DNA of 64,000 bases. Source: an uncultured Clostridia bacterium (GTDB taxonomy: Bacteria; Bacillota; Clostridia; Christensenellales; Borkfalkiaceae). This document shows, one piece after another, positions 1-8,317 of the stretch. The notes below the pieces were generated by a model that saw only the letters and a list, made by a program, of their open reading frames with translations, ran no database searches and had not been told where the DNA came from. The stretch lies in the NCBI GenBank assembly GCA_934271065.1, contig CAKQQQ010000001.1, positions 310,001-374,000 of the forward strand. The letters run 5' to 3'. The position numbers and the translations under genes were made by a program. Numbering within the stretch: position 1 is the first letter of the stretch; the number at the start of each line of letters is the position of its first letter.

Positions 1-326
1 ATCGGAACGTCGATTTCGAGAAGTTGAGTCGTAAGATATAAATTTCGTTCGAGATTAGTCGCGTCGACTATGTTTATAACGCAATCGGGCTTTTCGTCGA
101 GTACGTAATTTCTTGCTATTACTTCTTCGGGCGTATACGGCGAAAGCGAATATATACCCGGAAGATCTATCACGGCGATAGGTTCGGCACATTTTTTATA
201 TACGCCGTCGCGCTTATCGACGGTTACGCCCGGCCAGTTGCCGACGTGCGCCGTCGAGCCGGTAAGACTGTTAAACAACGTCGTTTTACCGCAATTCGGA
301 TTACCCGCCAAAGCAAATCTTTTCAT
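1..326 (-). CDS. feoB: Ferrous iron transport protein B, N-terminal part (cut by window edge)
   Basis: The visible 108 residues are the start of the FeoB G domain. P-loop GNPNCGKT lies at about residues 8-15, followed by the switch region with NWPGVTVDK and the G3 motif DLPG. FeoB is the GTP-gated inner-membrane Fe(II) importer; its transmembrane part lies beyond base 1. The ATG overlaps the stop of the preceding FeoA gene in an ATGA junction, so translation is probably coupled. The start is secure because the P-loop sits at the usual distance from it. Confidence 0.95.
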   Translation of the reverse strand, partial: MKRFALAGNPNCGKTTLFNSLTGSTAHVGNWPGVTVDKRDGVYKKCAEPIAVIDLPGIYSLSPYTPEEVIARNYVLDEKPDCVINIVDATNLERNLYLTTQLLEIDVP

Positions 327-559
327 TTACCTTTTACCTCCATATTTACGCAAGCCGCTTCGGTTTTACGCAAAGTCAGTTCATACCCGCGTAACGTTAC
401 TTCGATAGGATCTCCGAGCGGCGCTCTCTTTCTCATATGAATTTCTGCGCCGGGCGTAATACCCATATCAAACAGACGGCGTTTGATTTTGCTTTCGCCG
501 AACACGGACTTTACTATTCCGTCTTCGCCTACGTTAAATGTGTCGAGTGTTTTTTCCAT
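323..559 (-). CDS. feoA: FeoA-domain protein (second of two)
   Basis: A protein of 78 residues with the FeoA SH3-like fold pattern (GEDGIV, then RRLFDMGITPGAEI, then EVTLRGYELTLRK). FeoA is a small cytoplasmic partner of FeoB in Fe(II) uptake. I placed the start at the ATG at 559, which has an AGGAG site 9 bases upstream; a longer reading frame exists but lacks such a site. It lies 25 bases after the first FeoA gene and overlaps feoB by 4 bases. Confidence 0.92.
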   Translation of the reverse strand: MEKTLDTFNVGEDGIVKSVFGESKIKRRLFDMGITPGAEIHMRKRAPLGDPIEVTLRGYELTLRKTEAACVNMEVKGK

Positions 560-584
560 ATATAACTCCTTTAAGATTTTTCTT

Positions 585-797
585 TTACGCAACGAAAATT
601 TTTGCAGACAGATCGCGATCGAGCGCGACGCGCCCGTCTTTGATTTTACAGACGACCGCCCCGCTATCGTTCGACAGTACGGTTATCTTACCGTTTAAGG
701 TAAGCCCCAAACTTTCAAGATGCTTCTTTAACTTTTCGTCCGCCGCGATTCTGACGATCCTTAATTCGGTATCGAGCGGAGCAATTACTACCGGCAT
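585..797 (-). CDS. feoA: FeoA-domain protein (first of two)
   Basis: A protein of 70 residues with a FeoA/SH3-like core (KKHLESLGLTLNGKITVL, then GAVVCKIKDGRVALDRDLS). It is the promoter-proximal gene of the feoA-feoA-feoB operon. Tandem FeoA proteins before FeoB are common in Clostridia, where one may act in regulation or complex assembly (family knowledge). AGGAGACGCACA precedes the ATG. The gene is divergent from a TetR-family regulator, with a strong promoter and two operator-like palindromes between them. Confidence 0.9.
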   Translation of the reverse strand: MPVVIAPLDTELRIVRIAADEKLKKHLESLGLTLNGKITVLSNDSGAVVCKIKDGRVALDRDLSAKIFVA

Positions 798-813
798 TGT
801 GCGTCTCCTAATG

Positions 814-827
814 TGAAACTTATTTCA
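814..827. promoter_or_regulatory. Operator-like palindrome O1 (feo promoter, downstream side)
   Basis: TGAAACTTATTTCA is an inverted repeat TGAAA-N4-TTTCA. It lies just after the expected transcription start of the feo promoter, where a bound repressor would block elongation or open-complex formation. It differs by one base from O2 at 877-890. Binding by the divergent TetR protein is inference. Confidence 0.6.
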
Positions 828-838
828 TTTTCGTATTC

Positions 839-867
839 AGTATACGCCTTGGAAAGCCGCTTGTCAA
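839..867 (-). promoter_or_regulatory. feo operon promoter
   Basis: On the minus strand TTGACA (862-867), a 17-base spacer and TATACT (839-844) match the sigma-70/SigA consensus almost perfectly. The first feoA gene starts 42 bases downstream of the -10 box, leaving room for a leader with a Shine-Dalgarno site. Confidence 0.85.
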
Positions 868-871
868 GCAA

Positions 872-893
872 AATATGAAACTTTTTTCATATT
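872..893. promoter_or_regulatory. Operator-like palindrome O2 (between feo and tetR promoters)
   Basis: A perfect 9-base inverted repeat (AATATGAAA, 4-base spacer CTTT, TTTCATATT). Its core TGAAACTTTTTTCA repeats O1 with one change. It lies between the feo -35 box and the regulator's -35 box, so one protein bound here could touch both promoters. The O1 and O2 centres are about 63 bp apart, close to six helical turns. Confidence 0.65.
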
Positions 894-909
894 AAATTAA
901 AAATTTTAA

Positions 910-938
910 TTGATTTATTTTTTGCAAAGTGTTAATAT
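910..938 (+). promoter_or_regulatory. Promoter of the TetR-family regulator
   Basis: TTGATT (910-915), 17-base spacer, TAATAT (933-938). The ATG follows only 6 bases after the -10 box, so the mRNA probably begins at or next to the start codon. Confidence 0.7.
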
Positions 939-944
939 GTAGGT

Positions 945-1553
945 ATGAGCAATCAGATAAGAGAGCCGCAGCAAGAGCGGTCGATTGAAAAAAAGAATAG
1001 GATAATACAGGCGGGATACGAATTATTTTCCGAAATAGGCTATTACGGAACGAATACGCAGGATATAGCGAAGCGCGCCGGCGTGTCAACCGGTATAGTT
1101 TACGGATATTTTAAGGACAAACGGGATATTCTGATATGCGTACTTAAAATATATATAGAAACGGTTTCGAAGCCGTTGATGGATACGTTAAAAAAGTTAA
1201 ACAAAGTCGAAGACTTATCCGTAGTTGTGCCGGAATTAATCGACGTTACCATCAATATACACGAGAACAACGCAAAGCTTCATAATACCCTGCACTCTCT
1301 CGCCCCGGCAGACGAAGCGGTAAACGCCGCGTTTATTTCGCTTGAAAATCATATTACCAAAAACATTTCGGAGTTACTGAAAAACGCGGGCTTTACCTGC
1401 GACAATATCACGGAAAGAGTTCATCTTGCAATGAACGTCGTTCAATCTTTTGCGCACGAATACGTTTTCGATAATCACGAATATATAAATTACTCCGCTA
1501 TGCGCAAAATCGTAACCGGAACGATTAAAGGACTTTTCTATGATAAGGCTTGA
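945..1553 (+). CDS. TetR/AcrR-family transcriptional regulator
   Basis: A protein of 202 residues. The N-terminal 60 residues form a TetR helix-turn-helix (ELFSEIGYYGTNTQDIAKRAGVS, then GIVYGYFKDKRDIL); the rest is the variable helical ligand-binding domain. It is divergent from the feoA-feoA-feoB operon, with two near-identical palindromes between them, so it is the obvious candidate regulator of that operon and of itself (inference). Control of feo by TetR rather than Fur or DtxR would be unusual. There is no clear Shine-Dalgarno site. It overlaps the next gene by 14 bases. Confidence 0.9.
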   Translation: MSNQIREPQQERSIEKKNRIIQAGYELFSEIGYYGTNTQDIAKRAGVSTGIVYGYFKDKRDILICVLKIYIETVSKPLMDTLKKLNKVEDLSVVVPELIDVTINIHENNAKLHNTLHSLAPADEAVNAAFISLENHITKNISELLKNAGFTCDNITERVHLAMNVVQSFAHEYVFDNHEYINYSAMRKIVTGTIKGLFYDKA

Positions 1554-2241
1554 TAAGTTTTTTACCCAAACGGCAACCTTAACAAGAAGTCGGGCGCAAA
1601 AAGCGATTAAAAACGGAGAAGTGAGCGTAAACGGCGAGATTATAAAAAACGCCGATCGCAAAATTAACCCGCAGACGGACGAAATCGTGTATAACGGAGA
1701 GACGATTCGTTACAGCGAATACGCGTATATCGTTATGAATAAACCGCAAGGCGTAGTAAGCGCGACGGACGATTTTAATCAGAAAACCGTAATCGATCTG
1801 CTGCCCGAGAAAATGAAAGCCTTAAATCTTTTCCCCTGCGGCAGATTAGATAAGGATACTACGGGGTTAATCGTTCTGACAAACGACGGTAAATCCGCGC
1901 ATAACGCGCTATCACCTAAAAAACACGTCGAAAAAAAGTATCTGTTTACGGTGGCGGACGAATATACCGCCGAAGACGTAAAAGCGATAACTTCCGGTAT
2001 TACGCTTAAAGACGGATACACGACAAAACCTTGCAAAATCGAAAAAATCGATGAAAAAAACGGATATATTTATCTGACGGAAGGCAAATATCACGAAATA
2101 AAAAGACTTTTCGGCGCGCGCGGCAATAAAATAACCGCTCTTAAACGCGTAGCGTTCGGCAAGATAACTTTATCCGACCTACCCGACGGCGAGTGGAGAT
2201 TTATGACCGAAGAAGAAATTTCTTCTTTCATAACGGCATAA
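1540..2241 (+). CDS. rsuA: RsuA-family 16S rRNA pseudouridine synthase
   Basis: A protein of 233 residues. An S4 RNA-binding domain (about 1-50, IRLDKFFTQ) is followed by the RsuA/RluB/E/F catalytic domain. The catalytic aspartate is D104 in GRLDKDTTGL, and KYHEIKRLFGA is the conserved C-terminal motif. Members turn a uridine of 16S rRNA (U516 in E. coli) into pseudouridine. RluB/F substrates (23S rRNA) cannot be excluded from sequence alone. The start lies inside the 3' end of the TetR gene, which indicates an operon. Confidence 0.9.
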   Translation: MIRLDKFFTQTATLTRSRAQKAIKNGEVSVNGEIIKNADRKINPQTDEIVYNGETIRYSEYAYIVMNKPQGVVSATDDFNQKTVIDLLPEKMKALNLFPCGRLDKDTTGLIVLTNDGKSAHNALSPKKHVEKKYLFTVADEYTAEDVKAITSGITLKDGYTTKPCKIEKIDEKNGYIYLTEGKYHEIKRLFGARGNKITALKRVAFGKITLSDLPDGEWRFMTEEEISSFITA

Positions 2242-2284
2242 AACCAACTTTTGCGAGCAAAATATAAGTAAGGAGGATTTTTGA

Positions 2285-2506
2285 ATGAAAATTGCTAATT
2301 TAATTGCTTATATACTCGTAATAATAGGCGCGCTTGCCTGGGGAATATACGCTTTTACCGCGTTCAATATCGTAGGCTGGATATTTATGGGATCGAGATC
2401 GATGGGCGCGGTCGTCGTTTATTCTCTCGTCGCCATCTCCGCGGTGTGGCTTATAATTTCGCCTTTTATAACCCGCGGTAAATTACTGCTCGCAAACGAA
2501 GATTGA
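2285..2506 (+). CDS. DUF378 small membrane protein
   Basis: A protein of 73 residues with two hydrophobic segments (about 5-27 and 41-62) around a GWIFMGSRSMGAVVVYSLVAISAV core, matching the DUF378/YuzA family. The function is unknown. AAGGAGG lies 9 bases before the ATG. It is the last gene of the plus-strand unit and is followed directly by a strong terminator. Confidence 0.85.
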   Translation: MKIANLIAYILVIIGALAWGIYAFTAFNIVGWIFMGSRSMGAVVVYSLVAISAVWLIISPFITRGKLLLANED

Positions 2507-2515
2507 TTTAACGAT

Positions 2516-2557
2516 AAAAAACGACGAAACGCCGTTCTCGGCGTTTCGTCGTTTTTA
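2516..2557. terminator. Strong terminator, usable in both directions
   Basis: An almost perfect hairpin (AACGACGAAACGCCG, loop TTCT, CGGCGTTTCGTCGTT). It is flanked by an A run on the left and a T run on the right, so it can end the DUF378 unit (+) and the galM-like unit (-). Confidence 0.9.
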
Positions 2558-2571
2558 TATATCGAAAAAAA

Positions 2572-3579
2572 TCAATATTTTTCAAATTTATATTCGGTTA
2601 TGGTTCTGTATAACTGCCCGTTTTTCAGTAGCGGATCGGGAAAATTTCGCTGGTTTACCGCATTCGGGAAATTTTGAGTAACAAGGCAAAAGCCGCCCCT
2701 GCGGTCGATTACATTATTACCCTTACCTTTTCTCAACGTAAGAAGATTACCGGTATAAAACCCGACTCCGAAATTATCCGTATAACCCGTCATTTTAACT
2801 CCGGATTTAGGCGAAGAAACTTCCGCAAATTTTCTATACCCGTTTCCGTTTATTATAAAGTTATGATTATAGCCGCTTGCAAGGTAAATCTGCTCGTCGT
2901 CGACGTCGATATCCCTGCCTATCCTTTTGACAAGCGTAAAATCGAACGGAGTATCCTTTACGAAAGCAATTTCGCCCGTAGGCGCAAGATTTTTTGCAAT
3001 CGGATTATATTTATCTGCGTAAATCGTTAAAAACTGATCGTCGATCACGCCTTCGCGATACAGATTAAGATATACGTTGTTTACGATATTTACGGGCGTA
3101 TCGCCGTCGGAAACCGCCGAACATTCCATTCCGAAAATCGCACCGTCGACGTAATAAGTCATCGTAACGAGAAGATTTGACGGAAAGCCTTCTTCCCCGT
3201 CGTGCGAATAATAGGTAAGCGACACGGAATTACCAGAATAGGATTTAAGATTCCAAATAGCCTTATCGAACCCGTTGTTTCCGCCGTTCAGCGTATCTCT
3301 GCCGGAATTGGCGTAAAAACCGTATTTTTTACCGTTGATTCTGAAAGACGCGTCGGAAATAATCCCGGCGTATCTGCCGAGAACCGCGCCGACGTATCCG
3401 TCGTTTTGTTCGTACTCTTTTACGGTATCGTAACCGAGCGTAACGTCGCGCCCGTTAAATACGAGACTTTGAACCGTTGCGCCGAGACTTAAAATCGTAA
3501 CGGAAATCACGCCGTTATCGAGAGTATAGGCGTATACTTCTTTCCCGTTTGAAGTTGTACCGAACAATCGTTTTATCAT
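2572..3579 (-). CDS. Aldose 1-epimerase (GalM) family protein with substituted catalytic residues
   Basis: The start at 3579 gives 335 residues, the normal length for galactose mutarotase. The fold landmarks are present (ILSLGATVQSL, GRYAGIISDASF, TYYVDGA, GYNHNF). In GalM enzymes the general acid and base are His residues in the LHGG and TNHxYFNL motifs and a Glu in the C-terminal LExQ motif. Here these positions read LNGG, VNNVYLNL and CLVTQ. The protein is therefore probably not a standard mutarotase; it may bind sugar or do something else (inference). A longer reading frame runs upstream but would cross the predicted promoter. Confidence 0.8.
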   Translation of the reverse strand: MIKRLFGTTSNGKEVYAYTLDNGVISVTILSLGATVQSLVFNGRDVTLGYDTVKEYEQNDGYVGAVLGRYAGIISDASFRINGKKYGFYANSGRDTLNGGNNGFDKAIWNLKSYSGNSVSLTYYSHDGEEGFPSNLLVTMTYYVDGAIFGMECSAVSDGDTPVNIVNNVYLNLYREGVIDDQFLTIYADKYNPIAKNLAPTGEIAFVKDTPFDFTLVKRIGRDIDVDDEQIYLASGYNHNFIINGNGYRKFAEVSSPKSGVKMTGYTDNFGVGFYTGNLLTLRKGKGNNVIDRRGGFCLVTQNFPNAVNQRNFPDPLLKNGQLYRTITEYKFEKY

Positions 3580-3587
3580 ACGAGAAT

Positions 3588-3616
3588 ATTTTAACATATA
3601 ATTTTGAAAATTGCAA
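3588..3616 (-). promoter_or_regulatory. Promoter of the galM-like gene
   Basis: On the minus strand TTGCAA (3611-3616), 17-base spacer, TAAAAT (3588-3593). Only 8 bases separate the -10 box from the ATG at 3579 and no Shine-Dalgarno site is present. Confidence 0.6.
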
Positions 3617-3636
3617 AGCGTTTTACAAAATTTTTC

Positions 3637-3665
3637 TTGCCTGTTAGTCGTTTTTATGGTACAAT
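3637..3665 (+). promoter_or_regulatory. mgtE promoter
   Basis: TTGCCT (3637-3642), 17-base spacer, TACAAT (3660-3665). The leader to the ATG at 3700 is about 27 bases, with AAAGGGAGG. That is too short for an M-box magnesium riboswitch. Confidence 0.75.
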
Positions 3666-3699
3666 GCAAATATAATCTTTCAAAGGGAGGTTTACGCTG

Positions 3700-5145
3700 A
3701 TGGACGATAACGAAATCCTTAACGAAGAAGAAACCGTTAATCAAGTCCCCGAAAAACGCGATTACGAAGAAGAACTGCTTAAACTGATAAAAAGCAACGA
3801 GCCTCCCGAAAAACTACGAGAGGATCTTGGCGACTACCACGAAAACGATATAGCCGCCATTCTTCCCGAACTCACTCAGGAAGAAAGGTCGAAACTATAT
3901 AAAATACTCGGCGTCGAAAAGGTGTCCGAGATTTTCCCGTATCTTGACGACGTAGAAGAGTATATCGACGAGTTACCGAACGAAAAGGCTGCCGATATTA
4001 TCGAGAACATGGACGCGGACGACGCGGTCGACGTACTCGAAGAACTCGAAGAAGAAAAGAAAGAAGAAATTATCAAATTGATGCAAAAAGACTCCGTCGA
4101 AGACATCAAGTTGATAGATTCGTACGACGACGATATGATCGGTAGCAAAATGACTACCAACTTCATATCGATCAACAAAAATCTTTCGATTAAACAAGCC
4201 ATGCGCGCGGTTATTACCGAAGCGGGCGAAAACGATAACATATCTACGCTTTACGCGGTAAACGACGACAACACCTTTTACGGCGCGATAGATCTTAAAG
4301 ACCTTATCCGTGCGCGGGAAGGCACGCCGCTCGATAACGTTATCACAACCGCCTACCCCTACGTTTATGCGAAAGAAACCGTTGAGCAATGTCTCGATCA
4401 GTTAAAAGACTACGAAGAAGATTCGATACCCGTCTTAAACGGAAATAACGAACTTATCGGCGTTATTACGCAGTCGGATATAACCGAAGTCGTACACGAA
4501 GAATTCGGAGACGACTACGCTAAACTCGCAGGTCTTACCGAAGCGGAAGATCTGAACGAGCCGCTTTTCAAAAGTATGCGCAAGCGTATACCGTGGCTGC
4601 TCGCCTTACTCGGTTTGGGTTTGGTCGTATCGACGGTAATCGGTTCGTTTCAATCGTTGATCACGGTTAAACAACTCTTTATCCTGTTTTCTTTCCAGAG
4701 TTTGATTCTCGATATGGGCGGTAATACGGGTACTCAGTCGCTCGGCGTAACGATAAGGGTTCTGAGCGAAGAAGATTTAGACCGAAAAAGTAAATTCAAA
4801 TTCGCATTCAAGGAATTGCGAGTCGGCTTTTTCAACGGATTGCTTATAGGCTCTCTTGCATTTTTAACCTTAGGAATATTTTATACCTGGATTTCGCCGA
4901 TAAGCGGCGTCGTTCCCTACTTCGGTTTTGAAATATCCGCCTGCGTAGGAATCGCGTTGTTATGTTCTATGATCGTCGCAAGTCTCGACGGAACGCTTAT
5001 TCCTATGCTATTCAAAAAAATCGGAATAGACCCTGCCGTTGCGTCCGGTCCGCTGATTACCACGGTAAACGATCTGGTTGCGGTTTGTATTTTTTACGGT
5101 ATTTCCATTTTATTGTTTATTGAAATCGGCGTTTTCGTAATATAA
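3700..5145 (+). CDS. mgtE: Magnesium transporter MgtE
   Basis: A protein of 481 residues with the MgtE plan: an acidic N-terminal superhelical domain (about 20-140, repeated DAADIIENMD/DAVDVLEEL units), two CBS domains (about 145-270) that sense Mg2+, and a C-terminal membrane domain with five segments (from about 300). It forms a Mg2+-gated channel in the plasma membrane. AAAGGGAGG precedes the start. It is a single-gene unit between its own promoter and a long terminator. Because no M-box is visible, control probably rests on the protein's own CBS gating (inference). Confidence 0.95.
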   Translation: MDDNEILNEEETVNQVPEKRDYEEELLKLIKSNEPPEKLREDLGDYHENDIAAILPELTQEERSKLYKILGVEKVSEIFPYLDDVEEYIDELPNEKAADIIENMDADDAVDVLEELEEEKKEEIIKLMQKDSVEDIKLIDSYDDDMIGSKMTTNFISINKNLSIKQAMRAVITEAGENDNISTLYAVNDDNTFYGAIDLKDLIRAREGTPLDNVITTAYPYVYAKETVEQCLDQLKDYEEDSIPVLNGNNELIGVITQSDITEVVHEEFGDDYAKLAGLTEAEDLNEPLFKSMRKRIPWLLALLGLGLVVSTVIGSFQSLITVKQLFILFSFQSLILDMGGNTGTQSLGVTIRVLSEEDLDRKSKFKFAFKELRVGFFNGLLIGSLAFLTLGIFYTWISPISGVVPYFGFEISACVGIALLCSMIVASLDGTLIPMLFKKIGIDPAVASGPLITTVNDLVAVCIFYGISILLFIEIGVFVI

Positions 5146-5150
5146 AATCA

Positions 5151-5197
5151 AAGGCTCGCCCTAATCGCTTAATAAAAGCGATTAGGGCGAGCCTTTT
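5151..5197. terminator. Bidirectional terminator between mgtE and the MATE gene
   Basis: A perfect 20-base inverted repeat starting AAGGCTCGCCCTAATCG, with a 5-base loop and short T/A runs on both sides. It serves two converging genes. Confidence 0.9.
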
Positions 5198-5201
5198 CAT
5201 A

Positions 5202-6602
5202 TCAGTTTTCGTCGGCAATCGATTTGCGGAACTGCCCCGACTTCAATCTTTTTTCGATTTTATTTATCATCGGATAATACAACGCGACGTATATCAGCGT
5301 AGTCAATGTCCAACTGATAGGATACACTATATACACGCATTTAAGCGTGGGGTTAAGCCTGAACACCGTAGCAAGCCATAAAATTCTGAACAGACAACTG
5401 CCCGACAGACTTACTATCATAGAAAGCGTAGATTTACCCAACCCGCGCATTGCGTCGCCGTAAGTATCCATAAACCCGCATAAACAATAAGTCGTGGATA
5501 CTATCCAAAGTCGTTCGCTGGCTAATTTTATGACGTTCGGATCGCTGTTGATGATCGAGCACAGTTCTTTATCAAGCAGAACGACTCCCCACCCCATAAT
5601 TATACCGACAACGCCGGATATTCCCAAGGCAATCCAGACCGTATTTTTAACTCGCGCTATATTGCCCGCGCCGTAATTCTGACTTACGAAAGACATCGCC
5701 GCAAGCGTTATCGAATACATTGCGTAATAAACGAAACCTTCCAACTGACACGCTATCGAATTAGCGGTGATAGCGTCGGTCTTAAACGAATTGATTGTGC
5801 TTTGTATCAAAACGTTGGAAATAGAAAACACGCACCCCTGCAAACCTGCGGGAACGCCTATTTTAATTATCTCGGACAGTTCTTTACCCGCAATTTTCAT
5901 TCGGTTGAGTTCGAACTTGCTATAACCGTCGTTTTTCATTAAAGTAATAACGGTCAATACGGCGGCAATAAATTGCGAAATTACCGTAGCGATTGCAACG
6001 CCTTCGACGTCGAGTTTTACGACGGTTATAAAGAAAATATTAAATCCGACGTTCGCCACACCGCCGACACAAAGGAAAATGAGCGGTCTGACGGTATCTC
6101 CGACTGCCCTTAAAATCGCCGACGCAAAGTTGTACAGCATCATAATCGGCATACCTAAAAAATAAATTCTTAAATATGCCGCAGCCATATCGATAACGTC
6201 GTCGGGCGAGTCCATCCATTCGAGGAAGGTCTTCGCAAAGAAAAAACCGATAATCGCCAGAAATACGCCGACTATTAAACTTATAGTCATAGACGTTCCG
6301 ACTACTCGTTTCGACTTTTCTTCGTTACCTTCCCCGACGCATCTCGCCACCAGAACGTTTGCGCCGACGGATAAGCCCACGAACAGCCCTATTATAAGAT
6401 TTATAAGCGAGTTGGTCGAGCCAACTGCCGCCACGGCGGATTTAGCCCTTGCCGCGTCGGTAATGAATATGCCGAGAACCGTAATATCGGCGGCGTTGAA
6501 TAACAGTTGCAGCATATTCGCCGCAAGTAACGGAAGCGCGAAAATCAAAAGTTTTTTGAGAATCGGACCTTCGCACATATTCACTTGAAATTTATTATTC
6601 AT
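5202..6602 (-). CDS. MATE-family efflux transporter
   Basis: A protein of 466 residues with 12 predicted membrane segments in the two-bundle MATE pattern. Landmarks are PLLAANMLQLLFNAADI near the N terminus, IGLFVGLSVGANVLVAR, and GVPAGLQGCVFSISNVLIQ at the start of the second half. MATE proteins export cationic compounds using Na+ or H+ gradients; the substrate cannot be read from sequence. It is the last gene of the uppP-pdxK-MATE unit, 9 bases after pdxK. The organism has a second MATE gene at 53956-55296. Confidence 0.92.
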   Translation of the reverse strand: MNNKFQVNMCEGPILKKLLIFALPLLAANMLQLLFNAADITVLGIFITDAARAKSAVAAVGSTNSLINLIIGLFVGLSVGANVLVARCVGEGNEEKSKRVVGTSMTISLIVGVFLAIIGFFFAKTFLEWMDSPDDVIDMAAAYLRIYFLGMPIMMLYNFASAILRAVGDTVRPLIFLCVGGVANVGFNIFFITVVKLDVEGVAIATVISQFIAAVLTVITLMKNDGYSKFELNRMKIAGKELSEIIKIGVPAGLQGCVFSISNVLIQSTINSFKTDAITANSIACQLEGFVYYAMYSITLAAMSFVSQNYGAGNIARVKNTVWIALGISGVVGIIMGWGVVLLDKELCSIINSDPNVIKLASERLWIVSTTYCLCGFMDTYGDAMRGLGKSTLSMIVSLSGSCLFRILWLATVFRLNPTLKCVYIVYPISWTLTTLIYVALYYPMINKIEKRLKSGQFRKSIADEN

Positions 6603-6611
6603 CTTAAAGTT

Positions 6612-7451
6612 TTAATTCAACTCTTTAGTTAAATACCCCAAAGCGGTTTCAAATTTTACGCCGTACCAATGGCTTTCGTCGTCAATAGTGTTCTCTATAC
6701 ATTTAACCGTATAATCCGCGGCAAGTTTCGCGCTTTCGTTAATATTTAATCCTTTAACGAGCGCACCCGTAAACGCCGACGCATACACGTCGCCCGTGCC
6801 GTGACTGTTCTTCGGAATGAGTTTATGTCTGTAATAATACGTATTACCGTCTTTATCCGAAACGTATACGCCGGTAGAATGATCGTCGAACTTAACGCCG
6901 GTTACCACGACCGCTTTCGCGCCGAGCGTTTTAAGTTTTTCAATCAACTTTTTAACGTAATTCTCGTCGTACTCGGTTTTATATTCTGTATCGGTTAAAA
7001 AACAACATTCCGTTATGTTGGGAATCGTAATATCCGCTTCGGCGACGAGATTTTTCATTTCGGCTACGTATTCATCGTTGAAACCGGGATATAACGCGCC
7101 GTTATCCGCCATTGCGGGGTCAACGATTTTAACTCCGCCATCGCGTAAATTACGCGCGAAAATTCTTTTGATTATATCGATCTGGCGTTTACTGCCGAGA
7201 TAACCCGTATACACCGCGTCGAAAGTGATGTTTTCTCTTTCCCAATGATCGAGAATGCCTAGCAGATCGTCGGTAAGGTCTCTGAAAGTCCAACCCTTAA
7301 ACCCGCCGGTATGCGTAGATAAAATCGCAGACGGCAAAATAACGGTTTCGTGTCCGCAAGCGGAAATGATCGGCAACGCTACCGTAAGCGAACATTGCCC
7401 TACGCACGAGATATCCTGTACAGTTAAAATTCTTCCGTATTTTTTATTCAT
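6612..7451 (-). CDS. pdxK: Pyridoxal/pyridoxamine kinase
   Basis: A protein of 279 residues of the ribokinase superfamily (PdxY/PdxK type). The N-terminal VQDISCVGQCSLTVALPI and HTGGF are typical of the Firmicute pyridoxamine kinases. The ATP/anion-hole motif GTGDVYASAF holds the catalytic Asp. It phosphorylates B6 vitamers for cofactor salvage. I chose the ATG at 7451, which overlaps the uppP stop (ATGA) and fits family length; a longer frame would run into uppP. Confidence 0.88.
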   Translation of the reverse strand: MNKKYGRILTVQDISCVGQCSLTVALPIISACGHETVILPSAILSTHTGGFKGWTFRDLTDDLLGILDHWERENITFDAVYTGYLGSKRQIDIIKRIFARNLRDGGVKIVDPAMADNGALYPGFNDEYVAEMKNLVAEADITIPNITECCFLTDTEYKTEYDENYVKKLIEKLKTLGAKAVVVTGVKFDDHSTGVYVSDKDGNTYYYRHKLIPKNSHGTGDVYASAFTGALVKGLNINESAKLAADYTVKCIENTIDDESHWYGVKFETALGYLTKELN

Positions 7452-8293
7452 ATCAAACCTGTAAATATAAGTATTAAAATTATCGAGCCTAATAATATTC
7501 TGTATATTCCGAACGAAACGAACGATCGCTTCTTTACGAACTCGGTTAAAAACCGCATCGTAAGGAGCGACGTTACGAACGCCACGACGCAACCGAGCAG
7601 CAAAGCAGATATTTCAGGCGGAGTTATACTCGCGCCGCTTAGCGCGAATCCGATCGTTTTATATACGCTTGCGCCTGTTATTGCCGGAATTGCCATATAA
7701 AACGAAAACTCTGTCGCCGCCGCGCGCGAACAACCCGAAACCATACCGCCGATAATCGTTATTCCCGACCGCGAAGTGCCGGGAATTGCCGCTAAAACCT
7801 GATACGCGCCTATTTTAAGCGCGTCGGCATACGTTAAATCTCTCACGCAAAACCGACTCGGAGTTTTGCATATTTTTAACTTTTCTATTATTACGAATAC
7901 GAGACCGTAAAATATCAACGCTGCGGAAATAAGCGCGGTTTGCGCCGCAGGGCGTAGCCCGTCAAATAAACGGTCGATAAAAACAGCCGAAATTGCAGGA
8001 ATACTCGCCGTTGCGACTTTCAGCCACAGCGAAACGGCAGAAGCGGGTTTATTGCGATTATCGCGCTTAAATCCGCCGAATAACGTTTTTCTGAAATAAA
8101 CGAGAACGGCAATTATCGCGCCCGCCTGAACGAGATAATCGAAAAGACTCTTAAAATCTTTTGAAAACCCGTCGGATAGCGGGAAAAATCTTTCAAAAAG
8201 GATAATATGCCCCGTACTCGATACGGGCAACCATTCCGTTACGCCTTCGACTATCGCCACCGCGACTATTTTTAACGCGTCGTAAATTTTCAA
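7448..8293 (-). CDS. uppP: Undecaprenyl-diphosphatase UppP/BacA
   Basis: A protein of 281 residues, multi-pass membrane. It carries both signature motifs: EGVTEWLPVSSTGH near the N terminus and PGTSRSG around residue 170. It recycles the C55 lipid carrier for cell wall synthesis and can confer bacitracin tolerance. The start appears to be a TTG at 8293, since no ATG fits, and only a weak TAGG precedes it. It is coupled to pdxK by a 4-base overlap. Confidence 0.93.
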   Translation of the reverse strand: MKIYDALKIVAVAIVEGVTEWLPVSSTGHIILFERFFPLSDGFSKDFKSLFDYLVQAGAIIAVLVYFRKTLFGGFKRDNRNKPASAVSLWLKVATASIPAISAVFIDRLFDGLRPAAQTALISAALIFYGLVFVIIEKLKICKTPSRFCVRDLTYADALKIGAYQVLAAIPGTSRSGITIIGGMVSGCSRAAATEFSFYMAIPAITGASVYKTIGFALSGASITPPEISALLLGCVVAFVTSLLTMRFLTEFVKKRSFVSFGIYRILLGSIILILIFTGLI

Positions 8294-8317
8294 TTTAAGT
8301 ACCTATATAAAAGGAGC

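Noticed and set aside
3660..3699. M-box riboswitch before mgtE.
   Set aside because: Only about 35 bases lie between the -10 box and the start, far too short for an M-box aptamer.
3973..4389. Long antisense frames within mgtE, pnp, mfd and other genes.
   Set aside because: They are reverse-frame shadows of well-identified genes, with skewed composition and no ribosome sites.
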